A stretch of 64,000 bases of DNA, from positions 248,001-312,000 of the forward strand of contig BAAAJN010000004.1 of the NCBI GenBank assembly GCA_039527025.1. Reading direction: 5' to 3'. Below are positions 44,468 to 52,615 of this stretch, piece after piece. Made by a program: the position numbers and the translations under genes. Numbering within the stretch: position 1 is the stretch's first letter; every line of letters begins with the position of its first letter. Source of the stretch: Microlunatus lacustris. Lineage in GTDB: Bacteria; Actinomycetota; Actinomycetes; Propionibacteriales; Propionibacteriaceae. The notes beneath the pieces were generated by a model. The model worked only from the letters and a program-made list of their open reading frames with translations. It was not told where the DNA came from and did no database searches.

Positions 44468-45022
44468 TCACAGACGAGCCAAGGCTACCAACTCGGCCAC
44501 AGCTTGGCCCACTTCGCCGTTCACGATGACGTGGTCGAACTCGCTGGCTGAGGCCAGCTCGTCCCGCGCGGTCTGCAGCCGGCGCTCGCGCTGGGCCGGG
44601 GACTCGGTGCCGCGGCCGACCAACCGGCGCACCAGCTCCTCCCACGAGGGCGGGGCCAAGAACACGAACCGGGCCTCGGGCCAGGCCTGCCGCACCTGGC
44701 GAGCGCCCTGCAGGTCGATCTCCAGCAGGGCCGGGCGGTGGGCCTCGACCGCGGCGACCACGGGTGCGCGCGGCGTGCCGTAGCGGTGCACGCCGTGCAC
44801 CACGGCCCACTCCAGCAGCGCGTCCTGCGCCACCAGCGCGTCGAACTCGTCCTCGGAGACGAAGAGGTAGTGCACGCCGTCGACCTCGCCGGGCCGAGGC
44901 GGCCGGGTGGTGGCGGAGACGGACACGAAGATCTCCGGGTGGTCCGCGGCCAGCCGCGTCACCACGGTGCCCTTGCCGACCGCCGTCGGGCCGGAGAGCA
45001 CCGTGAGGCCCACGGGTCTCAC
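44468..45022 (-). CDS. gmk: Guanylate kinase
   Basis: This enzyme phosphorylates GMP to GDP. The 184-residue protein has the P-loop VLSGPTAVGKGTVV, the GMP-binding VSVSATTRPPRPGEVDG and YGTPRAPV, and LLEIDLQGARQVR. The start is the GTG at 45022, which overlaps the mihF stop by 4 nt (GTGA) and leads straight into the P-loop region. The longer open frame upstream is antisense-like sequence and is rejected. Gene order mihF-gmk-rpoZ is conserved in actinobacteria. Confidence 0.96.
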   Translation of the reverse strand: MRPVGLTVLSGPTAVGKGTVVTRLAADHPEIFVSVSATTRPPRPGEVDGVHYLFVSEDEFDALVAQDALLEWAVVHGVHRYGTPRAPVVAAVEAHRPALLEIDLQGARQVRQAWPEARFVFLAPPSWEELVRRLVGRGTESPAQRERRLQTARDELASASEFDHVIVNGEVGQAVAELVALARL

Positions 45023-45375
45023 GGGGTGGGGTCGGTGCGCACGCCCGCGGCGGGGAACTCCGCGACCAGGGCGGCGGTCTGGTGCTTGCCGAGCCCCCGC
45101 AGCCGGCGGTTGGGGGCGATGTCCAGCCGCTCCATCACCCGGGCCGCACGGACCGCTCCCACCCGGGGCAGGGACTTGAGCACGTCGACCACCTTGGTGT
45201 GGGCGACGACGTCGTCCTGCTCGGCCTGGGCCAGCACCTCGGCGAGGGTCCGGCTGCCGGTGCGCAGCGCCTGCTTCACCTCGGCGCGACGACGGCGGGC
45301 CTCGGTCGCGGCGTGCCGGGCGAGCTGGCGCTGCTCGTCGCTCAAGGGGGGAATGGTCACTACGTGCGTCCTCAT
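45019..45375 (-). CDS. mihF: Actinobacterial integration host factor (mIHF)
   Basis: This is a small nucleoid-associated DNA-binding protein of the actinobacteria-specific mIHF/sIHF family. The 118-residue protein has PPLSDEQRQLARHAATEARR, a basic helical stretch, LKSLPRVGAVRAARVMERL (an H2TH-like DNA-binding region) and APNRRLRGLGKHQ. The ATG at 45375 has GGAGG 9 nt upstream; the internal GTG at Val5/Val6 is a possible alternative because many family members start near PPLSDEQR. Coupled to gmk by a 4-nt overlap. Confidence 0.94.
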   Translation of the reverse strand: MRTHVVTIPPLSDEQRQLARHAATEARRRRAEVKQALRTGSRTLAEVLAQAEQDDVVAHTKVVDVLKSLPRVGAVRAARVMERLDIAPNRRLRGLGKHQTAALVAEFPAAGVRTDPTP

Positions 45376-45436
45376 CTACGAACCTCCAGGTGCCCCCGCG
45401 CTCCACGGCGGACGGCGACCTCCGGAGCCTCGAAAC

Positions 45437-46282
45437 CTACCCCACGGACAGCACGGCGCGCATGGCGGCCAGGGTCGTCCGCGCCGCGTCCCGGAGCGCC
45501 TCCGGGTCCGGTCCGGCGGCCATCACCTCCCGGCTCGTGGTGGGCAGCACGAGGTGCGCCGCAGAGCCGAACACCGTGGCCAGGTCCTCGGCCGTCCCGC
45601 CCTGGGCGCCGATCCCCGGGGCGAGGATCGAGCCGTTCAGCCCGGAGAAGTCGACGCCCGTGCGGCCGATGGTCGCGCCGGCGACCACGCCGACGTGACC
45701 CAGCCCGGGGCCGGGATTGCGAGCGGCGGCCTCGTCCACGACCAGCTGCCCGACCAGCCGCCCGTCGGCGCTGCGGGCGTGCTGCAGCTGCGGGCCCTCG
45801 GGGTTGCTGGTCAGGGCCAGGACGTAGACCCCGCGGCCGTGCGCGGCGGCGAGCTCGACGGCCCCGTCGAGGGAGCCGAAGCCGAGGTAGGGGCTGAGGG
45901 TGACGGCGTCCGCGGCCAGCGGTGATCCATCGGCCAGGTAGGCGCGGGCGTAGGCGTCCATGGTGGAGCCGATGTCCCCGCGCTTGACGTCGAGCAGGGA
46001 CAGCGCGCCCGCGGCGGCGATGTCGGCGAGCACCCGCTCCAGGACGGCGACGCCGGCCGAGCCGTGCGCCTCGTAGAAGGCCGACTGCGGCTTGAACACC
46101 GCCACCTCGTGGCCGAGAGCTTCCACCATCCCGCGGGCGCAGGCCTCCACGCCCGCGACGTCGTCGGCCAGCCCCCAGGCCGCCAGCACGCCGGGGTGCG
46201 GGTCGATGCCGACGGCGAGCGGTCCCCTCTCTCCCACCACCTGCTGCAGCCGTTCCCCGTAGCTCGCGCGCACCGGCGTCAT
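45437..46282 (-). CDS. pyrF: Orotidine 5'-phosphate decarboxylase, type 2
   Basis: This enzyme makes UMP, the last step of pyrimidine synthesis. The 281-residue protein belongs to the longer type 2 subfamily, with AVGIDPHPGVLAAWGL, FKPQSAFYEAHG, the catalytic LLDVKRGDIGSTM and APGIGAQGG. Its ATG overlaps the pyrD stop by 4 nt (ATGA). It is the last gene of carA-carB-pyrD-pyrF. Confidence 0.97.
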   Translation of the reverse strand: MTPVRASYGERLQQVVGERGPLAVGIDPHPGVLAAWGLADDVAGVEACARGMVEALGHEVAVFKPQSAFYEAHGSAGVAVLERVLADIAAAGALSLLDVKRGDIGSTMDAYARAYLADGSPLAADAVTLSPYLGFGSLDGAVELAAAHGRGVYVLALTSNPEGPQLQHARSADGRLVGQLVVDEAAARNPGPGLGHVGVVAGATIGRTGVDFSGLNGSILAPGIGAQGGTAEDLATVFGSAAHLVLPTTSREVMAAGPDPEALRDAARTTLAAMRAVLSVG

Positions 46283-47379
46283 CCCCTCGTCGTGGTGGTG
46301 GAACCGTCGGTCGACGTCAGCCGGTTGAGCTCGGCGACCAGCGCCGGACCGCGGTAGATGTAGCCGCTGTAGACCTGCAGCAGGACGGCGCCGGCATCGA
46401 GCATGGCCCGGCCGTCGTCGGCGGTCAGCAGGCCGCCCACGCCCATCACCGGCAGGTCGGTGCGGGCGGTGAGGAAGGCCACCACCTCCCGGGCCCGCGC
46501 GGCCAGCGGCGAGCCGGACAGCCCGCCGGCCTCGGCCGCGTGCCGGTGTCCGGTGACCGCGTCCCGGGCCAAGGTGGTGTTCGTGGCGATCAGACCGGCG
46601 GCCCCGGCCGCGGTGCAGACGCCCAGCAGCTCCTCGAGCGCGTCCTCGGTCAGGTCGGGGGCGAGCTTCACGAACACCGGGACCGGCTCGTCCGGGTCAC
46701 GGCGGGCCGCCTCGGCCACCAGCGTGCCGACCAGGTCCCGGAGGGCGTCGGCGTCCTGCAGCGAGCGCAACCCGGGGGTGTTGGGACTCGACACGTTGAT
46801 CGCGACGTAGTCGGCGTAGCCGGCCAGCAGCCGGAAGGACGCCAGGTAGTCGGCCGTGGCGTCGGCCAGCGGGGTGCTCTTCGTCTTGCCCAGGCTGATG
46901 CCCAGGGGGATGCCGACGGCGCCGTTGCCGCGCACGACGTGGGCGGCGGCCAGCCGGGCGGCGAGGGCCTCCGCTCCGGCGTTGTTGAAGCCCATCCGGT
47001 TGATGATCGCGGCGTGCTCGGGCAGCCGGAAGAGCCGGGGCTGCTCGTTGCCGGGCTGACCGGAACTGGTCACCGTGCCGAGCTCGGCGAAGCCGAAGCC
47101 CAGCGCGCCCCACGCCTTGAGGCCCAGCCCGTTCTTGTCCAGTCCGGCGGCCACGCCCACCCGGCCCGGGAAGTCGACGCCGGCCACCCGCACCGGCTGC
47201 CGGTGCCGGGCGAGGAGGGCGGCCAGCGCCGTCCGCGCCACCCGGTTCTCCCCCACCCGGTGCAGTGCGGCCAGGGTCGCGTCGTGCACGCGCTCAGGAT
47301 CGCCGCCGCCGGCGCGGAACAGCACCGGGCGCAGCAGCCGCCGGTACCCGCGGTCCAGCAGCCAGGTGTCGGGAGTCAT
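46279..47379 (-). CDS. pyrD: Dihydroorotate dehydrogenase, class 2 (quinone-dependent)
   Basis: This FMN enzyme oxidises dihydroorotate to orotate using quinone. The 366-residue protein has the class 2 N-terminal extension (about 1-45, membrane association), VGVAAGLDKNGLGLKAWGALGFG, NRMGFNNAGAEAL, INVSSPNTPGLRSLQ (catalytic Ser in place of class 1 Cys) and GVGGLLTADDGRAML. It lies 10 bp after carB and overlaps pyrF by 4 nt. Confidence 0.97.
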   Translation of the reverse strand: MTPDTWLLDRGYRRLLRPVLFRAGGGDPERVHDATLAALHRVGENRVARTALAALLARHRQPVRVAGVDFPGRVGVAAGLDKNGLGLKAWGALGFGFAELGTVTSSGQPGNEQPRLFRLPEHAAIINRMGFNNAGAEALAARLAAAHVVRGNGAVGIPLGISLGKTKSTPLADATADYLASFRLLAGYADYVAINVSSPNTPGLRSLQDADALRDLVGTLVAEAARRDPDEPVPVFVKLAPDLTEDALEELLGVCTAAGAAGLIATNTTLARDAVTGHRHAAEAGGLSGSPLAARAREVVAFLTARTDLPVMGVGGLLTADDGRAMLDAGAVLLQVYSGYIYRGPALVAELNRLTSTDGSTTTTRG

Positions 47380-47389
47380 CTGCTGCGGC

Positions 47390-50300
47390 TCAGCGATCCT
47401 TCGCCCAGGACTGCAGCGAGCGGACGCCGACGTCGCCGGCCATGATCGCCTCGATGCCCTGGACCGCGGCCGCCAGGCCCTGCACGGTGGTGATGCAGGG
47501 GATGTTGCGGAGCACGCCGGCGGTGCGGATCTCGTAGCCGTCGAAGCGCGGCCGACCGTCGGGGCTGAGGCCGTGCGGGGTGTTGAAGATCAGGTCGACC
47601 TCGCCGTCCAGGATGGCCTGGACGACCGTCTTATCCCCGTCCGGGCCGGGACCCTGGCTGTACTTGCGCACGGTCGTCACCTGGACCCCGTGCCGGCGCA
47701 GCATCGACGCGGTGCCGGTGGTGGCGACGATCTGGAAGCCCAGGTCGGCCAGCCGCTTGACGGGGAACACGACGTTGCGCTTGTCCCGGTTGGCCACCGA
47801 GATGAACACCGTGCCCTGGGTGGGCAGGGGACCGAAGGCGGCCACCTGGCTCTTGGCGAAGGCGGTGCCGAAGCCGAGGTCGAGGCCCATCACCTCACCG
47901 GTGGACTTCATCTCCGGGCCCAGGATGATGTCGACCGAGATGCCGTCCATGGTGCGGAACCGGTTGAACGGCATCACCGCCTCCTTCACCGCGATCGGGC
48001 CGGTGTGGTCCTCGTCGGAGCCGTCACCGGTCGGACGCAGCAGTCCCTCGCTGCGGAGGTCGGCGATGGTGGCGCCGAGCATCACCCGGGCTGCGGCCTT
48101 GGCCAGCTGGGTGCCGGTGGCTTTGGACACGAAGGGCACCGTGCGGGACGCGCGGGGGTTGGCCTCCAGCACGTAGAGCGTGTCGCCGGCCAGCGCGAAC
48201 TGGATGTTGATCAGCCCGCGGACGCCGACGCCGCGGGCGATCTTCTCGGTGGAGTCGCGGATCCGGTCCACCACCTCGGCCCCCAGGGTGATCGGCGGCA
48301 GCGCGCAGGCCGAGTCGCCGGAGTGCACACCGGCCTCCTCGATGTGCTCCATCACGCCGCCGAGGTAGAGGTCGGTGCCGTCGTAGAGCGCGTCGACGTC
48401 GATCTCCACGGCGTCGTCGAGGAACCGGTCGACCAGCACCGGGTGGGCGGGCGAGACCTCGGTGGCCCGGCCGATGTAGGACGAGAGCGACGGCTCGTCG
48501 TAGACGATCTCCATCCCGCGGCCGCCCAGCACGTAGGAGGGCCGGACCAGCACCGGGTAGCCGATCTCGTCGGCGATGGTCTTGGCCTCGTCGAAGGAAC
48601 GGGCCAGGCCGTGCTTGGGGGCGGGCAGCCCCTCGGCGTCCAGCACCTCCCCGAAGGCGCCACGCTCCTCGGCCAGGTGGATGGCCTCCGGGCTGGTGCC
48701 GACGATGGGCACGCCGGCGTCCTTGAGGCCCTGGGCGAGCCGCAGCGGGGTCTGGCCGCCCAGCTGGACGAGAACGCCCGCGACCGGTCCGGCCTGCTGC
48801 TCGGCGTGCACCACCTCGAGCACGTCCTCCAGCGTCAGCGGTTCGAAGTAGAGCCGGTCGGCGGTGTCGTAGTCGGTGCTCACCGTCTCGGGGTTGCAGT
48901 TGACCATCACGGTCTCGTAGCCGGCGGCCGAGAGGGCCATCGCCGCGTGCACGCAGGAGTAGTCGAACTCGATGCCCTGGCCGATCCGGTTCGGTCCGCT
49001 GCCCAGGATGAGCACCGCCGGCTTCTCCCGCGGCATCACCTCGGACTCGGTCTCGTAGGAGCTGTAGTGGTACGGCGTCCGGGCCGCGAACTCAGCCGCG
49101 CAGGTGTCGACGGTCTTGTAGACCGGCCGGATGCCCAGCGCCCAGCGGACCCCGCGGACGACGTCCTCCCGCAGGTGCCGCAGCGCCGCGACCTGGGCGT
49201 CGGACAGCCCGTGCCGCTTGGCCAGCCGCAGCACGTCGGCGGTCAGCTCCGGAGCGTCCCGGACGGTGTCCGCGACCTCGAGCACGAGGACGAGCTGGTC
49301 GACGAACCAGGGGTCGATCTTGGTCGCCTCGAACACCTGCTCGGCCGTGGCACCGGCCCGCAGGGCCTGCATGACCAGGCCGATCCGGCCGTCGTGGGGG
49401 CACGACGCCTGGGCGAGCAGCTGGTCCACGCCTCCTGAGCCTGTCGAGGGGCTGCTGAAGTCGAACGGCGCCTTCGGGTCCTCCAGGCTGCGCAGCGCCT
49501 TGCCCAGGGCCTCGGTGAAGTTGCGACCGATGGCCATCGCCTCGCCGACGCTCTTCATGTGCGTGGTCAGGGTCGAGTCCGCCGAGGGGAACTTCTCGAA
49601 CGCGAACCGCGGGACCTTGACCACGACGTAGTCCAGCGTCGGCTCGAAGCTGGCCGGGGTCTGCTCGGTGATGTCGTTGGGGATCTCGTCCAGGGTGTAG
49701 CCGACCGCGACCTTGGCGGCGATCTTGGCGATCGGGAAGCCGGTCGCCTTGCTGGCCAGGGCGCTGGAGCGGGAGACCCGCGGGTTCATCTCGATGACGA
49801 TCATCCGACCGTCCTCGGGGTTCACCGCGAACTGGATGTTGCAGCCGCCGGTGTCCACGCCGACGTCGCGGATGATGCCGATGGCCACGTCGCGCATCCG
49901 CTGGTACTCGCGGTCGGTCAGGGTCATCGCCGGGGCGACGGTGATCGAGTCGCCGGTGTGGACGCCCATCGGGTCGAAGTTCTCGATGGAGCAGACGATG
50001 ACCACGTTGTCCGCGCGGTCGCGCATGACCTCGAGCTCGTACTCCTTCCAGCCGAGGATCGACTCCTCGATCAGCACCTCGGTGGTCGGGCTGGCCGACA
50101 GTCCGGCGCCGGCGATCCGGCGCAGGTCGGTCTCGTCGTGGGCGAAGCCCGAGCCTACCCCGCCCATGGTGAAGCTGGGCCGCACGACGAGCGGGTAGCC
50201 GAGCTCGCCGGCCGCGGCCAGCACGTCGTCCATCGAGTGGCACACGTAGCTGCGGGCGACCTCGGCCACCCCACCGGCCACGCCGGTCAGGTTCTCGACG

Positions 50301-50704
50301 ATGGCCTTGAACTGCTCGCGGTTCTCCCCGCGCTGGATGGCCTCGAACGAGGCGCCGATCATCTCCACGCCGTACTTCTCCAGCACGCCGTTCTCGTGCA
50401 GGGCGACGGCGGCGTTGAGCGCTGTCTGCCCGCCGAGCGTGGCCAGCAGCGCGTCGGGGCGCTCGAGGGCGATCACCTGCTCCACGAACTCCGGCGTGAT
50501 CGGCTCGACGTAGGTGGCGTCGGCGAACTCGGGGTCGGTCATGATCGTCGCCGGGTTGGAGTTGACCAGGACGACGCGGAAGCCCTCCTCCTTCAGCACC
50601 CGGCACGCCTGGGTGCCGGAGTAGTCGAACTCGCTGGCCTGGCCGATGACGATCGGGCCGGAGCCGATGACCAGGATGGTGTGCAGGTCGGTGCGGCGGG
50701 GCAT
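47390..50704 (-). CDS. carB: Carbamoyl-phosphate synthase large subunit
   Basis: This subunit makes carbamoyl phosphate from bicarbonate, ammonia and two ATP. The 1104-residue protein has two homologous ATP-grasp halves (first with IGSGPIVIGQASEFDYSGTQ, second with LGSGPNRIGQGIEFDYS), an oligomerisation domain between them, and a C-terminal MGS-like allosteric domain (ISVANRDKRNVVFPVKRLA). Around residues 416-424, at the entry to the oligomerisation domain, the sequence FSSPSTGSGG is coded by a CCTGAGCCTGTCGA element, which suggests a tolerated small insertion. Its ATG shares one base with the carA stop (TGATG). Confidence 0.97.
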   Translation of the reverse strand: MPRRTDLHTILVIGSGPIVIGQASEFDYSGTQACRVLKEEGFRVVLVNSNPATIMTDPEFADATYVEPITPEFVEQVIALERPDALLATLGGQTALNAAVALHENGVLEKYGVEMIGASFEAIQRGENREQFKAIVENLTGVAGGVAEVARSYVCHSMDDVLAAAGELGYPLVVRPSFTMGGVGSGFAHDETDLRRIAGAGLSASPTTEVLIEESILGWKEYELEVMRDRADNVVIVCSIENFDPMGVHTGDSITVAPAMTLTDREYQRMRDVAIGIIRDVGVDTGGCNIQFAVNPEDGRMIVIEMNPRVSRSSALASKATGFPIAKIAAKVAVGYTLDEIPNDITEQTPASFEPTLDYVVVKVPRFAFEKFPSADSTLTTHMKSVGEAMAIGRNFTEALGKALRSLEDPKAPFDFSSPSTGSGGVDQLLAQASCPHDGRIGLVMQALRAGATAEQVFEATKIDPWFVDQLVLVLEVADTVRDAPELTADVLRLAKRHGLSDAQVAALRHLREDVVRGVRWALGIRPVYKTVDTCAAEFAARTPYHYSSYETESEVMPREKPAVLILGSGPNRIGQGIEFDYSCVHAAMALSAAGYETVMVNCNPETVSTDYDTADRLYFEPLTLEDVLEVVHAEQQAGPVAGVLVQLGGQTPLRLAQGLKDAGVPIVGTSPEAIHLAEERGAFGEVLDAEGLPAPKHGLARSFDEAKTIADEIGYPVLVRPSYVLGGRGMEIVYDEPSLSSYIGRATEVSPAHPVLVDRFLDDAVEIDVDALYDGTDLYLGGVMEHIEEAGVHSGDSACALPPITLGAEVVDRIRDSTEKIARGVGVRGLINIQFALAGDTLYVLEANPRASRTVPFVSKATGTQLAKAAARVMLGATIADLRSEGLLRPTGDGSDEDHTGPIAVKEAVMPFNRFRTMDGISVDIILGPEMKSTGEVMGLDLGFGTAFAKSQVAAFGPLPTQGTVFISVANRDKRNVVFPVKRLADLGFQIVATTGTASMLRRHGVQVTTVRKYSQGPGPDGDKTVVQAILDGEVDLIFNTPHGLSPDGRPRFDGYEIRTAGVLRNIPCITTVQGLAAAVQGIEAIMAGDVGVRSLQSWAKDR
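49434..49450. repeat. CCTGAGCCTGTCGA element inside the carB reading frame
   Basis: The 14-bp unit that is tandemly repeated at 29.1 kb occurs here in carB, read on the coding strand as part of Pro-Ser-Thr-Gly-Ser-Gly. The reading frame stays open through it. Confidence 0.8.
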
Positions 50705-51873
50705 CAGGCGTTCTCCCTCTCAGCCATCACGTCGACGAAGCGGTCGAAGAGGTAGTTGGCGTCGTGCGGGCCGGCGGCGGCCTCGGGGTGGTACTGGACG
50801 GAGAAGCCGAGCACCCGGCCCGCGTCGTCGCGGAGCTCCAGACCCTCGACCACCTGGTCGTTGAGCCCGACGTGGCTGACCGTGGCGGTGCCGAACGGGG
50901 TGGTCGTCGGCCGGTCCAGGGGCGCGTCGACGGCGAAGCCGTGGTTGTGCGAGGTGACCTCCACCCGGCGGGTGCGCAAGTCCATCACCGGCTGGTTGAG
51001 GCCGCGGTGGCCGTAGCCCAGCTTGTAGGTGCCGAAGCCCAGGGCGCGGCCGAAGATCTGGTTGCCGAAGCAGATGCCGAAGTAGGGGATGCCGGCGCCG
51101 AGGACGGCGCGGAGCAGCTCGACCGGACCTTCGGTGGCCGCCGGGTCGCCCGGGCCGTTGGAGAAGAAGACGCCGTCCGGCGCCAGGGCGGCGATCTCGT
51201 CGAAGGTCGCGGTCGAGGGGACGACGTGCACCTCGATGCCCCGCCGGGCCATCTGCCGCGGGGTCATCGTCTTGATGCCCAGGTCCACCGCGACCACCCG
51301 GTACCGGGTCTCGCCCTCGGCCGGCACCACGTAGCTGCCGGCGGTGGTGACCTCGTCGGCCAGGTGCGCCCCGGTCATCGCGGGCGCTTCCTGCACACGG
51401 CGGAGCAGCGCCGCCGGGTCGGTCTCCACGCTCGACAGTCCGACGCGCATCGCCCCCCGCTCCCGCAGGTGGCGGGTCAGCGCCCGGGTGTCGACGTCGC
51501 AGATGCCGACGATCCCCTGCGTCTTGAGCTCGTCCTCCAGCGTCCGCCGCGACCGCCAGCTCGACGGGACCCGGGCGGCGTCGCGGACGACGTAGCCCGC
51601 GACCCAGATCTGCCCCGACTCGTCGTCCTCGTCGTTCCAGCCGGTGTTGCCGATGTGCGGCGCGGTGGCCACCACGACCTGGCGGTGGTAGCTGGGGTCG
51701 GTCAGGGTCTCCTGGTAGCCCGACATCCCGGTGGCGAAGACCGCCTCGCCGAAGGTCTCCCCCACGGCTCCGTAGGCCCGGCCGGGAAAGGTGCGGCCGT
51801 CCTCGAGCACCAGCAGCGCTGCCGGTGGACGGAGGTCGGTGGGATCGGGACGCGTCGACTCGGCTGTGCTCAT
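50704..51873 (-). CDS. carA: Carbamoyl-phosphate synthase small (glutaminase) subunit
   Basis: This subunit releases ammonia from glutamine for CarB. The 389-residue protein has the N-terminal CPSase small-chain domain (GETFGEAVFATGMSGYQETL; DTRALTRHLRERGAM) and a class I glutamine amidotransferase domain with the nucleophile Cys268 in FGICFGNQIFG and the partner His in VQYHPEAAAGPHD. The ATG at 51873 follows AGGAAAGGA; the open frame goes 43 codons further but crosses the leader. It is the first gene of the carA-carB-pyrD-pyrF unit and carries a PyrR-loop-like sequence in its 5' leader. Confidence 0.96.
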   Translation of the reverse strand: MSTAESTRPDPTDLRPPAALLVLEDGRTFPGRAYGAVGETFGEAVFATGMSGYQETLTDPSYHRQVVVATAPHIGNTGWNDEDDESGQIWVAGYVVRDAARVPSSWRSRRTLEDELKTQGIVGICDVDTRALTRHLRERGAMRVGLSSVETDPAALLRRVQEAPAMTGAHLADEVTTAGSYVVPAEGETRYRVVAVDLGIKTMTPRQMARRGIEVHVVPSTATFDEIAALAPDGVFFSNGPGDPAATEGPVELLRAVLGAGIPYFGICFGNQIFGRALGFGTYKLGYGHRGLNQPVMDLRTRRVEVTSHNHGFAVDAPLDRPTTTPFGTATVSHVGLNDQVVEGLELRDDAGRVLGFSVQYHPEAAAGPHDANYLFDRFVDVMAERENA

Positions 51874-51878
51874 GCCCG

Positions 51879-51904
51879 TCCTTTCCTGCCTCACAGGACA
51901 GGTC
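51879..51904 (-). promoter_or_regulatory. Putative PyrR-binding RNA loop over the carA ribosome binding site
   Basis: Read on the carA mRNA strand, the leader contains GTCCTGTGAGGCAGGAAAGG. TCCTG pairs with CAGGA around a TGAGG loop, close to the UCCxGxGAGG consensus known for PyrR-binding loops. The 3' arm runs into the AGGAAAGGA Shine-Dalgarno sequence 5 nt before the ATG. This fits PyrR-dependent translational repression by UMP, as described for actinobacterial pyr leaders. No pyrR gene is in this window. Confidence 0.65.
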
Positions 51905-52001
51905 TTAAAGGTTGGAAGATCGCCGGACACGGTACCAGTCAGAGGCCGCCCGGCCTCCCTCGTCGACCGACGCGAGACCGGGTGCGGGAAGGAATCGGAC
52001 A

Positions 52002-52018
52002 TTAGTTACGCTATGCAA
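52002..52018. promoter_or_regulatory. Candidate MarR operator/promoter
   Basis: TTAGTTACGCTATGCAA is an imperfect inverted repeat (TTAGTTA / TATGCAA) in an AT-richer patch 48 bp before the marR start, in the region divergent from carA. Position and symmetry suit an autoregulatory MarR site overlapping the promoter; the match is only partial. Confidence 0.4.
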
Positions 52019-52065
52019 TCCGTGCACGCGTCGTCGCGTGCGGCAACCATCGACCAGGAGGACGG

Positions 52066-52563
52066 ATGAGGCTGACGCAGAACCCGCAGCACGACCAGCG
52101 GACGACCGCGACGGTGGACCTGCTCGACGTCCTCGGCCGGCTGATACGCACCGCCCGCGCCGCCAGCCACCGCCACCAGGCGGAGTACGGACTGAGCGGC
52201 ACCCCGCTCGGCATCCTCAAGACCCTGGCCGGAGCCGACGCCCGCGCCGGCGACCTCGCCGCCCGCCTGCAGATCGCGCCGTCGGTGGTCTCGCGCGCAC
52301 TGGTGCCGCTCGAGCAGGCCGGGCTGGTGGAGCGCAAGACAGACCCCGACGACGCCCGGGCCGCCCGGCTCGGGCTGACCGACGCCGGCCGCGAGCAGCT
52401 GGAGACGTCGCGCCGCGAGTTCGCCGAGCGCTTCACCCCGGTGCTGGACGCCTGGGACGCCGAGGACGTCGTCACCCTCACCCGGCTGATGGACCACCTG
52501 GAGGCCACCCTCGCCGAGGTCGACCTCCGCTCCCCCGGCCGCGGCACGCACGCGGCCTCCTGA
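52066..52563 (+). CDS. MarR family transcriptional regulator
   Basis: This 165-residue winged-helix protein has the MarR layout: a helical dimer segment (TATVDLLDVLGRLIRTARAA), recognition region GDLAARLQIAPSVVSRALVP and wing motif LVERKTDPDDARAARLGLTDAG. The ATG at 52066 follows AGGAGG. A DHA2-type drug exporter lies 52 bp downstream, so it very likely represses that gene and itself and responds to an unknown ligand. The pair sits where pyrR/pyrB/pyrC are often found upstream of carA in actinobacteria. Confidence 0.92.
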   Translation: MRLTQNPQHDQRTTATVDLLDVLGRLIRTARAASHRHQAEYGLSGTPLGILKTLAGADARAGDLAARLQIAPSVVSRALVPLEQAGLVERKTDPDDARAARLGLTDAGREQLETSRREFAERFTPVLDAWDAEDVVTLTRLMDHLEATLAEVDLRSPGRGTHAAS

Positions 52564-52615
52564 CCCGCACGACTTCCTGATCCGCAGCGCCACCCCACAC
52601 CACCGAAGGCACGTC

